From: Distichodus sexfasciatus
Lineage: Eukaryota; Chordata; Actinopteri; Characiformes; Distichodontidae
Reading direction: 5' to 3'
NCBI GenBank assembly: GCA_032718565.1
Contig: JAVGVS010000018.1
Span: 1,718,254 to 1,782,253 of the forward strand
Length of the DNA stretch: 64,000 bases
Numbering within the stretch: position 1 is the stretch's first letter; the number at the start of each line of letters is the position of its first letter. The position numbers and the translations under genes were made by a program. Shown here in pieces: positions 56,601 to 60,149 of the stretch. Below the pieces are notes generated by a model. The model had not been told where the DNA came from and did not search any database. It saw only the letters and a list, made by a program, of their open reading frames with translations.

Positions 56601-57613
56601 TCTGTCTATTATGTCACTGAACTAAATGTTATCATTTAAGGCAGTAATAAGCCAGTCAGCTTCATCCTCTCGGCTTGGGGCAGTTGGTAGCATAACAGTT
56701 AAGGAGTTTGCTCTGTGATCGGAAGGTCGCCAGGTACCACCAAGGTACTCATGAGCAAGGTACCATCCCCAAGCACTGTTCCCCAAAAGCTGCCCACTTC
56801 TTCTTCATGGATGTGTCATATGCAGGGGTGACATTTCATTGTGGTGCACCGTGTGCTGCTGTGTAGGGATGCAACGGTACAGCGTGCACACGTTTCTGTA
56901 CTTATCAGGGTTTTTGGGCCACAGTTCCGGTACATTAATGTTATCTTAGCTGCAACATTTAGTAGGTTCTTTGCCTTTTCTATTTCTAGGGGTGAAACAA
57001 TTATTCGAATAACTCAAGTAATTCATTAACAAAAAACACAGTAATTCATTGACATTGACGAAAACATTTTTCTAGAATCGAAGCTTCGTTTAATTCTTTT
57101 CACTTGCCAGAGCATGCTCCGCTTGTGTTTCACACGGACACTTATTAGTGACGCACAACGTTTTCAGTTCCGTGATCAGGGCAAGACCTGATCCTTCTGT
57201 GTGTGAAAGCATTTGTGAGATATTATGCCTTATGCTGTCTTCTGGCCGGTACATGCTTCATTTTGAGAGAATGCCAGTGTGGCCATTATGCTGTCAACAT
57301 GGGCAACTGATTTCCAAAAGAATTCATCCCTAAAGAGCCATTACCCGCAGAGTTGTGTGACAATCAAAAACCCTTTGTTTGCTAAAGGCTCTGGCTATGC
57401 TCTCAATGCTTGCTGATGTTAAAAAAAAAAAAAAAAAAACAAGATGAGAGACAAATTACCTGATATACAGATGAAAGTCAGGTAGTCACCCTGGCCGCCC
57501 GTAGCCAAGAAGGGGATCTTTTTCTTCGTCCTCCTCTTCACCTGCACAGCCGCCAACATCCTCTCATCGTGCGGTGAGAAGATGTCCTTGCTGATGGCTG
57601 ACTTGGCACTCAT
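5118..57613 (-). CDS. stxbp6: stxbp6 (amisyn), complete coding region in five exons
   Basis: The coding region is the join of 57613-57460, 17011-16881, 16618-16453, 7773-7616 and 5141-5118 on the minus strand. All four introns are GT-AG, in phases 1, 0, 1 and 0. The joined frame is 210 codons plus TAA, the usual length of vertebrate amisyn. Residues 1 to about 130 form the PH-like N-terminal region and residues 152-210 the R-SNARE coiled coil, with the zero-layer arginine at about residue 176. There is no transmembrane segment. From family knowledge, amisyn binds syntaxin-1 and SNAP-25 in place of VAMP, binds PI(4,5)P2 through its N-terminal domain, and restrains vesicle fusion at the plasma membrane. 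Teleosts can carry a paralogue (stxbp6l), so this copy could be either one. The family assignment is firm; the paralogue choice is not. Confidence 0.97.
5142..7615 (-). other. stxbp6 intron 4 (2.47 kb)
   Basis: A phase 0 intron between the SNARE exon and the seven-codon last exon. I see no transposon, only an ATC repeat. The stretch 6230-6690 has balanced, non-repetitive composition and many homeodomain- or POU-like cores (TTAATAAG, TATGCAATTAG, TAATTATA), the look of a conserved non-coding element. Confidence 0.85.
5704..5737. repeat. (ATC)n microsatellite, interrupted
   Basis: Two CATCATCAT runs are separated by CTAT, in intron 4 near the exon 5 acceptor. Confidence 0.9.
7616..7773 (-). 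CDS. stxbp6: stxbp6 coding exon 4, R-SNARE motif (residues 151-203)
   Basis: The 158-nt exon completes a split GGT codon and encodes NSILHSAADSVSSAVQKASQ, then ALNERGERLG and later NSAQQFADTAHK. This is the VAMP-like SNARE heptad region. The arginine in ALNERG aligns with the zero-layer arginine of R-SNAREs. The acceptor is TGTGTACAG followed directly by GTAACA, and the donor is AAG|GTAACA. The acceptor is preceded by a GT-repeat-rich stretch instead of a normal pyrimidine tract, which may weaken recognition of this exon. Confidence 0.96.
7891..8558 (+). mobile_element. PIF/Harbinger-like non-autonomous element
   Basis: Terminal inverted repeats start TGCTACATTCACACCAAGAG on the left and TGCTACGTTTACACCAAGAG on the inverted right end, and continue for about 32 bp with three mismatches. 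TAA flanks both ends (7888-7890 and 8559-8561), fitting the TWA target of PIF/Harbinger. An internal frame at 8122-8331 has an LYDP motif followed 18 residues after its L by W, the spacing of MADF domains, which Harbinger partner proteins can carry. That link is an inference. Confidence 0.8.
8122..8331 (+). pseudogene. MADF-like relic inside the Harbinger-like element
   Basis: The 69-residue frame contains ITVIAGQTDLYDPTLF and then YKKAQPWDEVSGF. LYD at residues 24-26 and W at 42 match the core spacing of MADF (Myb/SANT-like) domains. After that point the frame has no recognisable domain. It is most likely an eroded fragment of a transposon-encoded DNA-binding protein. The match rests on a short motif, so confidence is low. 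Confidence 0.3.
8624..9129. mobile_element. TIR-bounded element with a SINE inside
   Basis: The left end reads AAGGCCCTATCCACACAGGC and the inverted right end AAGGCCTAGTCCACACGCAC, a match over about 16 bp. A DANA-like SINE sits near the right end, so the element has probably been invaded. The target duplication is ambiguous (TTA-like). Confidence 0.6.
8972..9094 (+). mobile_element. DANA/mermaid-type tRNA-derived SINE, truncated
   Basis: Starts GGGGTGGCACGGTGGCGCTG with an A-box (GTGGTTAGCG) and a B-box (TGTTCGAACCCCA), then the well-known fish body TCTGTGTGGAGTTTGCATGC and CTCCCCGTGTTGGTGTGGG. It stops there, before the usual 3' body. This SINE type is widespread in teleosts. Confidence 0.9.
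9170..10131 (-). mobile_element. hAT-like element (family 2) split by a younger TIR element
   Basis: The left part (GAGGGTGTAAATCATCACAA) and right part (ending TATTGTTACAACCCTA) match the two ends of the uninterrupted element at 18099-18361. The region between them is TIR family 1 copy B. The flanking 8-mers GTATAAAC and ATATACAC match at six of eight bases, a plausible aged target duplication. Strand is arbitrary. Confidence 0.7.
9413..10053 (-). mobile_element. TIR element family 1, copy B (full length)
   Basis: Bounded by TGACTCTGCACGGCAAAACC and its near-perfect inverse GGTTTTGCCGTGCAGAGTCA. The interior matches copy A in reverse orientation. Both ends carry CTGCA where other copies carry CTCC, so the variant is symmetric. 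It lies inside an older hAT-like element. Confidence 0.9.
10955..10980. repeat. (AC)13 microsatellite
   Basis: A perfect AC run in intron 3. Confidence 0.97.
11799..11822. repeat. (TC)12 microsatellite
   Basis: A perfect TC run inside a pyrimidine-rich stretch that extends to about 12170. The long open frames here are products of this low complexity and are not genes. Confidence 0.95.
12109..12140. repeat. (CT)16 microsatellite
   Basis: A perfect CT run in the same pyrimidine-rich stretch. Confidence 0.95.
14018..14469 (+). mobile_element. TIR element family 1, copy C (5'-truncated)
   Basis: Homology begins at GAGGTGAGGAATTCAATTCC, about 200 bp into the element, and runs to the intact right end TTTTGCCGTGGAGGGTCAC. 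The left terminus is missing. Confidence 0.88.
16453..16618 (-). CDS. stxbp6: stxbp6 coding exon 3 (residues 96-150 plus one base)
   Basis: The acceptor reads CATGCCTCAG and the donor GGAG|GTGAGA. The 166-nt exon encodes DCPEFDLTFENAFDQWVAGS and then a stretch that includes ILHNTCQR, DRKPEFINCQSK and LLG. This is the end of the PH-like region and the linker to the SNARE motif. The open frame runs through the donor into the intron, and the true end is set by the splice site and by the phase of exon 4. Confidence 0.96.
16619..16880 (-). other. stxbp6 intron 2 (262 bp)
   Basis: A short phase 0 intron. It holds a GA-rich stretch and a run of nine C on the plus strand, with nothing else recognised. 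Confidence 0.9.
16881..17011 (-). CDS. stxbp6: stxbp6 coding exon 2 (residues 52-95)
   Basis: The acceptor is TTTTCAG at 17018-17012 and the donor GTGAGT begins at 16880. The 131-nt exon completes a split GTG codon and encodes VTNKKPTRVSITKVKQFEG and then a stretch ending QLRQVNGIDPNK, the middle of the PH-like domain. The residues match vertebrate amisyn closely across the exon. The exon ends on a whole codon, giving a phase 0 intron. The next intron is only 262 nt, so exons 2 and 3 lie close together while exon 1 is 40 kb away. Confidence 0.96.
18099..18361 (+). mobile_element. hAT-like MITE (family 2), 263 bp, intact ends
   Basis: Starts TAGGAGTGTAAATCAC and ends GCATCGTTACACCCATA. It is flanked by a perfect 8-bp duplication GTACTGAG (18091-18098 and 18362-18369), which fits the hAT preference nTnnnnAn. 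No coding capacity. Confidence 0.85.
18370..18649 (-). mobile_element. tRNA-derived SINE family 1, near full length
   Basis: Read on the minus strand it has a tRNA-like head with A-box (TGGTAGCGCAACGG) and B-box (GGTTCGAATTCC), then the family body GGTACTCATGACCAAGGTAC and a 3' end of AATCACTCACTTTCAC. It abuts the hAT-like element directly. Confidence 0.88.
20215..21110. mobile_element. Possible repeat with CTCGGTCTCG-rich ends
   Basis: The left part (GTTGGGGTACTCAAGAACCG) and right part (CGGTCTCGACACACTCTGG) are rich in ACTCGG/GTCTCG motifs, as in a common fish DNA repeat with ACTCGGACTCG-type ends. I could not define inverted ends or a target duplication. Confidence 0.35.
21115..21190 (+). 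mobile_element. SINE family 2, 3' tail fragment
   Basis: Contains CGCTCTGGATCAGAGCATCT and GCTAAATACTGTAAATGTAAA, the 3' end found on the minus strand at 58435-58640. Confidence 0.7.
23336..24058 (+). mobile_element. hAT-like element (family 3), 723 bp, intact ends
   Basis: Starts TAGCGATGCACAAGGGAATT and ends ATTATCGTGCGTCCCTA, with a perfect 8-bp target duplication ATTAAAAG (23328-23335 and 24059-24066). A related copy lies inverted at 39398-40184. No transposase frame is seen. Confidence 0.88.
25009..25665 (-). mobile_element. TIR element family 1, copy D (full length)
   Basis: Bounded by GTGACCCTCCACAGCAAAAC and GTTTTGCCGCGGAGGGTCAC. The interior is closest in layout to copy B. No clear target duplication. 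Confidence 0.9.
25811..25870 (+). mobile_element. SINE family 2, 3' tail fragment
   Basis: Contains CTCTGGATACGGGTGTCTGA and TAAATGCCACAAACATAAATGG, a degraded version of the shared SINE tail. Confidence 0.6.
25903..26370 (+). mobile_element. hAT-like element (family 4, GGTCGACCGAT ends), copy 1
   Basis: Begins TAGAGGTCGACCGATAGT and ends CGATAACCGGTCAACCCTTA. The flanking 8-mers TTGTTTGT and ATGTTAGT match at six of eight bases. The interior (AACACCAAGCTCAGCTGAAA) is shared with copies at 34.3 and 44.85 kb. Confidence 0.8.
29058..29602 (-). mobile_element. Tc1/mariner element, internally deleted (545 bp)
   Basis: Inverted ends CACTACCAGTCAAAAGTTTG and its complement CAAACTTTTGACTGGTAGTG are flanked by the TA target on each side. 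The minus strand keeps the C-terminal part of the transposase and pieces of the 5' part, but most of the catalytic region is gone. It can only have moved with help from an intact element elsewhere. Confidence 0.95.
29207..29401 (-). pseudogene. Tc1 transposase C-terminal remnant
   Basis: The 64-residue frame includes MDRRVKAKGPTSAQHLWELL and ends KAVIKAKGGYFQESKI, the usual end of fish Tc1 transposases with the final helix region. The DDE catalytic core is missing because of the internal deletion. Confidence 0.9.
29641..29668. repeat. (TG)14 microsatellite
   Basis: A perfect TG run just right of the Tc1 remnant. Confidence 0.97.
30541..31605. mobile_element. Older fish repeat with CGATTC/GAATCG ends, split by copy E
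   Basis: Left part has TCGAACTGCGATTCTTCC and AAAATCGATTCATGC. Right part has GTGAATTGATTTTGAATCGA and TTGGAATTGAATTGCGAGAC, the end of a common hAT-like fish repeat. TIR family 1 copy E lies between them. Outer boundaries are approximate. Confidence 0.6.
30812..31435 (+). mobile_element. TIR element family 1, copy E (right end damaged)
   Basis: Starts GTGACCCTTCACAGCAAAAC and ends CCCGTGGAGGGTCAC. About 20 bp of the right inverted repeat (the GCGACAAG..GGTTTTG part) is deleted. AAAT flanks both sides as a likely 4-bp target duplication, and the host sequence rejoins cleanly if the element is removed. Confidence 0.9.
31613..31860 (+). mobile_element. tRNA-derived SINE family 1, near full length
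   Basis: The head GGGCAGTTGGTAGCGTAATG contains the A-box, and GGTTTGAATCC is the B-box. The body has GGTACTCATGAGCAAGGTAT and the 3' end has short ACTC repeats. It is one of the best preserved copies here. Confidence 0.9.
34080..34140 (+). mobile_element. SINE family 2, degraded tail fragment
   Basis: AGTGTAAGTCGGTG and GAGCATCTGCTGAATGCTGT resemble the shared SINE tail. Confidence 0.45.
34293..34647 (-). mobile_element. hAT-like element (family 4), copy 2, intact ends
   Basis: Ends are TAAGGGTCGACCGATTATC and ATATCGGTCGACCTCTA. A perfect 8-bp duplication TTGGACAC flanks it (34285-34292 and 34648-34655). Inverted relative to copy 1. Near the left end a short TCAGTCGGGCTGATTA unit is repeated. 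Confidence 0.88.
35439..35684 (-). other. Unexplained GC-rich open frame (possible exon or pseudogene)
   Basis: The 82-codon minus-strand frame runs from just after a TTAG acceptor-like site to a TGA. It contains LLLLTGCSWVWMLVKVRQDY, later LRDACVELWAADKTLLDALT and APVFMAVAFLLKGI. It has no in-frame ATG near its start and lies in a GC-rich island within AT-rich intron. I do not recognise the product. It may be a fragment of a retrocopy or other repeat, a real exon of a nested gene, or chance. Confidence 0.2.
36754..37135. mobile_element. Harbinger-like MITE with GGGTGTTTTCACA ends (382 bp)
   Basis: The left end GGGTGTTTTCACACTTGGTC and inverted right end GGGTGTTTTCACATATAGTC match over 13 bp and again at the final bases. 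TTA flanks both sides, fitting a TWA target. The interior has repeated GAACTCAGAC and GGTTCGCTTT-like motifs in both orientations, giving high self-complementarity. Confidence 0.75.
37452..37630 (-). mobile_element. Solo 3' end of the L2/Rex-like LINE
   Basis: On the minus strand the sequence CTGGAGCCACTTTGTCTCAT followed by GTACAGTATATAGCAGAGAC and GACAATAAAG matches the last part of the 3' UTR of the LINE at 47.3-49.05 kb. This is a very short 5'-truncated insertion. Confidence 0.8.
39398..40184 (-). mobile_element. hAT-like element (family 3), 787 bp, intact ends
   Basis: Starts TAGGGATGCACAATAATACT and ends TTATCATGCATCACTA, with a perfect 8-bp duplication TATGAAAC (39390-39397 and 40185-40192). 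It is related to and inverted relative to 23336-24058. Open frames inside are short and unrecognised. Confidence 0.88.
43968..44165 (-). mobile_element. SINE family 2, degraded copy
   Basis: AAGGGCCTTGCTCATTCGC and the GGTGGTAGGA motif match the better copy at 58435-58640. The tRNA head is worn. Confidence 0.55.
44845..45187 (+). mobile_element. hAT-like element (family 4), copy 3, 5'-truncated
   Basis: Begins within the shared interior (AACACCAAGCTCAGCAGAAA) and runs to the right end GACGATCGGTCGATCC. The left end is absent. Confidence 0.8.
47110..47240 (+). mobile_element. tRNA-derived SINE family 1, degraded 3' copy
   Basis: ACGCATGAGCAAAGCGC and CATTTCATTGTGGTGAACTG match the family 3' body with many changes. 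It lies just left of the LINE. Confidence 0.65.
47283..48363 (+). pseudogene. LINE reverse transcriptase, truncated and frameshifted
   Basis: The first segment has RT motif LMFIDFSSAFNTIIP and STGAPQGCVLSPLLF. Near 47640 a one-base insertion shifts the frame just before ADDTTVVGLI, the catalytic ADD box. The second segment continues to about 48363 through EVQQLAAWCSENNLSLNVDK, RTRYTHTPLSIHG and KFLGVHISDDLTW to the usual LINE C-terminus. With the 5' end gone and the shift at the active site, it cannot make active enzyme. Confidence 0.93.
48491..48726. repeat. Tandem duplication in the LINE 3' UTR (two units of about 118 bp)
   Basis: Both units contain ATGTTTGCA, ACTGAACATTGTAC, ATAGTATCTGT or AGAGTATCTGT, and CTACCTCTTGCACAT in the same order. 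Unit 1 is about 48491-48606 and unit 2 about 48607-48726. Confidence 0.8.
56675..56862 (+). mobile_element. tRNA-derived SINE family 1 copy
   Basis: The head GGGGCAGTTGGTAGCATAAC, the body GGTACTCATGAGCAAGGTAC and the 3' part CATTTCATTGTGGTGCACCG match the family. The B-box region is partly deleted. Another repeat starts directly at its 3' end. Confidence 0.85.
56863..57150 (+). mobile_element. Two truncated hAT-like repeat fragments
   Basis: AGGGATGCAACGGTACAGCG at the left is a common fish hAT-type end. TAGGGGTGAAACAATTATTC near 56987, followed by AATCGAAGCTTCGTTTAATT, is the start of a second. I found no matching right end for either. Confidence 0.5.
57421..57439. repeat. A19 homopolymer beside the exon 1 donor
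   Basis: In transcript sense it is a U19 run that starts 20 nt past the 5' splice site of coding exon 1. U-rich tracts at this position are known TIA1-type splicing enhancers. Confidence 0.95.
57460..57613 (-). CDS. stxbp6: stxbp6 coding exon 1 (residues 1-51 plus one base)
   Basis: The ATG is at 57613-57611 with A at -3, an acceptable Kozak context. The exon encodes a start MSAKSAISKDIF and the basic cluster KVKRRTKKK-like stretch (residues 24-32, VQVKRRTKK) followed by IPFLATGGQG, all typical of amisyn. This is the first part of the PH-like domain, and the basic stretch is a plausible lipid-contact surface. The exon ends TCA-G before the donor GTAATT, leaving a phase 1 intron. The minus-strand intron runs into 19 T residues starting 20 nt past the donor. 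The start is chosen because it gives the family N-terminus and the exact family length. Confidence 0.96.
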
Positions 57614-57663
57614 CGTGGCCTACTCCAGAGGACGACTAAGGTGGAGGTTCTCAGCTCTGGTCT
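57614..57663 (-). other. stxbp6: Probable 5' UTR part of stxbp6 exon with upstream splice acceptor
   Basis: On the minus strand a pyrimidine-rich run ending CTCCTTCTCATGTCAG lies just above 57663. It is followed by 50 nt that lead straight to the ATG with no in-frame upstream ATG seen in that stretch. This looks like a 3' splice site in the 5' UTR, which implies at least one non-coding first exon farther upstream. Without transcripts it could instead be a chance acceptor within a longer 5' UTR. Confidence 0.5.
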
Positions 57664-58128
57664 CTGACATGAGAAGGAGAGCAAATTCAGCTTTAAGAAT
57701 CTGCCGCCATGAAGGGCCAAGTAACTGTAAATGTATTCATTTCTACATATGCAAAGCATCATTTATTGGTCAATGTGTAATTTAAATATTCATAAATACC
57801 TTACTGCTGATATTTTATAGTTAGACTGCTAAATGGAACAGAACCGTGACATGACGTGAGTTAAAGCAGATTAGAGCACAAGAGAAATCTCAGTCCGTAG
57901 GCAGCAAACAGATCGCAGGATGTTTGAGTCACTTTAGGCCATGCAGGCGGAAAAGAAATCTTTGGTTTTATTTCACAAAGTTTTGTCTCATTCAAGTTTG
58001 AGTGCTATAACCAAGAAGAAACCATGACTTAAGACTCATCAGCCTGCTTGTGGTGTCCATTCCAAACTGATGGTCCCAAACCATCAGTTTTTGCTAGGTG
58101 CAGATTTCATCTTTGTATCTCAGAATTT

Positions 58129-58371
58129 GATGAGTGAGTGAGTATTTTTGTCATTGTGAATACACCACAGCACAGCACACAGTGCACCACAACCAAATGT
58201 GACCTCTGCATTTGACCCATCCATGAAGGAGCAGTGGGCAGCTAACAAGCAGTGCTTGGGGACGGTACCTTGCTCATGAGTACCTCGGTGGTAACTTTAC
58301 CGTCCCTGGATTCGAACCCGCGACCTTCTGATTAAGGAGTGAACACCTACCGTTACGCCACCAACTGCCCC
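58129..58371 (-). mobile_element. tRNA-derived SINE family 1, full length
   Basis: On the minus strand it has the head GGGGCAGTTGGTGGCGTAAC, a perfect B-box GGTTCGAATCC, the body GGTACTCATGAGCAAGGTAC and a tail of CACTCACTCA. It is the best preserved copy of the family here. Confidence 0.92.
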
Positions 58372-58434
58372 AGTTTCTGAACTTGCTAACCACTGAATGT
58401 ACCACTGTACTTGATAAACTAAATGCAGACCTTT

Positions 58435-58640
58435 ATTTGGCATTTACATTTACAGCATTTAGCAGACACTCTTACCTAGAACAACTTCCATTTCCTAATT
58501 TCACTGACAGTCTCCGTGGAGCAACTTGGGATTAAGGGCCTTGCTCAATGACCCAATGATGGTAGTGCTGGAGGTAGGATTCGAACCCACAACAATTTGG
58601 TCTAGTGACAAGTATCCTAACCACTAGACCACCACAATCC
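58435..58640 (-). mobile_element. tRNA-derived SINE family 2, near full length
   Basis: On the minus strand the head TGGTGGTCTAGTGGTTAGGA holds the A-box and GGGTTCGAATCC the B-box. The 3' part has GTCTGCTAAATGCTGTAAAT. This tail is common in teleost SINEs. Fragments occur at 21.1, 25.8, 34.1 and 44.0 kb. Confidence 0.88.
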
Positions 58641-59439
58641 CTCTTAGAAAGAGAGTTCAGAAAACTTTAAATTCAAGCTATCAAAATAATGAAGTGGTAA
58701 AACCCAAATATGTACAAATACTTCAGAAGAAATAAGGTATTTTTACACAAGTTTGTGCCAAATGCTCTATTTGCCTTCATGAACAGTTAGCCATAATGTC
58801 AGTGGTTGGAAGGCCAAATTGGCTAAAACATTTTTTATTTGATGGTGTAACAAAACCATTGGATAAATGAGACCCAGCACATTTGGGTGATAGTGTCAAA
58901 ACAAAAGGGAAATCATCAGGACAGCTGAGATGAAGCATGCACTGAGCCCATGCTTTTTATCAACCTGTCTGCTTGGCCTGATTAGGTACGGCTCCTGTGA
59001 TTCCCGCAGCAGACGGTGGAAGGAAATTTGCTTTCTGGATGGTACACCATGATGTAATCACTCAATCAGAGGCACTACGAAACCAGCCAGGAGGAGGACG
59101 AGAAAACCTAGCACGATGCTCTTATGTTACATTCCATGTTCTTTTGGTTTATTTAACTATATAAAGCGCTGGAGAGCTACCAGGGACTAGCGAGCGATGC
59201 GGTGGTTCAAATCAGCTGCTACAACAGATGTGGCACTAAGGACCAGCGTGAGCTAATTATCCGTGAGACGAATGCCGTTAAAATCCACTGTACTTGCTTC
59301 AGCAATGGGGATCACACGCCTTTGGCTAACAAGCAGACAAACAAGAGTAATTTCACTGGTTAGTCTCTCATTGTTGTCTAACAGAAACAGATACTGACAA
59401 TCCCCACCATTAATCTTAACCAGCCTCATTCTTCTTCAG

Positions 59440-59461
59440 AAAAAAAAAAAAAAAAAAAAAA
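59440..59461. repeat. Poly-A run (about 22 nt)
   Basis: An A homopolymer with no recognisable retrocopy on its left side. Confidence 0.9.
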
Positions 59462-60089
59462 CATGGCTGGTGCCAGAGCTCACACTAAAAAGAGAGTAAT
59501 TAATGCAGTCCTATAATGACCCAAATAGTCTTCAGGCTCATGCGAGGTGTGCAACTTCTTATTCTGATATTTTAAATGCTATAATGAAAATGAACAGATT
59601 CAGTTAGCTGTTTGACTGACAGGTTTCTGAGGCTCTGGTGGATCTAGCATTCTACATAAGATTCACTACGTAAGATCAGGGAAGAATGTTGGAACGTGGT
59701 GTTATAGCCATTTTGTAATTCATAATATAAATTAACATGTGTTTAATATAAGGTTTGATTTACAAAAAGGGTTATCATTTTTATTCATCTAATTTTCTAA
59801 ACGTTTTGGAGGAAGGTCTTGGAGTATATGACATGGTGGGGGGTAGAAGTCACAAGATGGCCGAGAGGTAATGGGAGGCTGGTGAACATACACTGTTTTA
59901 ACTTTGTTGTGTCCAATTTATCCTCCAGTTCTTCGATGGCAATGTTTGGTCTGACCGGATTAACGCACACCTTTTGTTTCTTATAAAACATGTGGAAAGA
60001 ATTTTTCGTTGAGGACATAATTTTAAATTTATTTACATGTCATGTAAAAACGTTTCTTTAATCAAGGAGTGTCTGTTAATCCAGTCACG

Positions 60090-60091
60090 TA

Positions 60092-60143
<52 letters not shown>
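60090..60143. repeat. (TA)n microsatellite, about 27 units
   Basis: A nearly perfect TA run with one G interruption near its left end. It can form a long perfect hairpin or cruciform. Confidence 0.95.

Positions 60144-60149
<6 letters not shown>

Larger units (their letters stand above)
17012..57459 (-). other. stxbp6 intron 1 (40.4 kb)
   Basis: A phase 1 intron that separates the first 51 codons from the rest. It contains all features listed between these positions. Stretches with no recognised content include 17.0-18.0, 18.7-20.2, 21.2-23.3, 26.5-29.0, 31.9-34.0, 37.6-39.3, 40.3-43.9, 45.2-47.1 and 49.1-56.6 kb. These are AT-rich and mostly unique, some with a conserved non-coding look. 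None has a convincing open frame. Confidence 0.85.
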
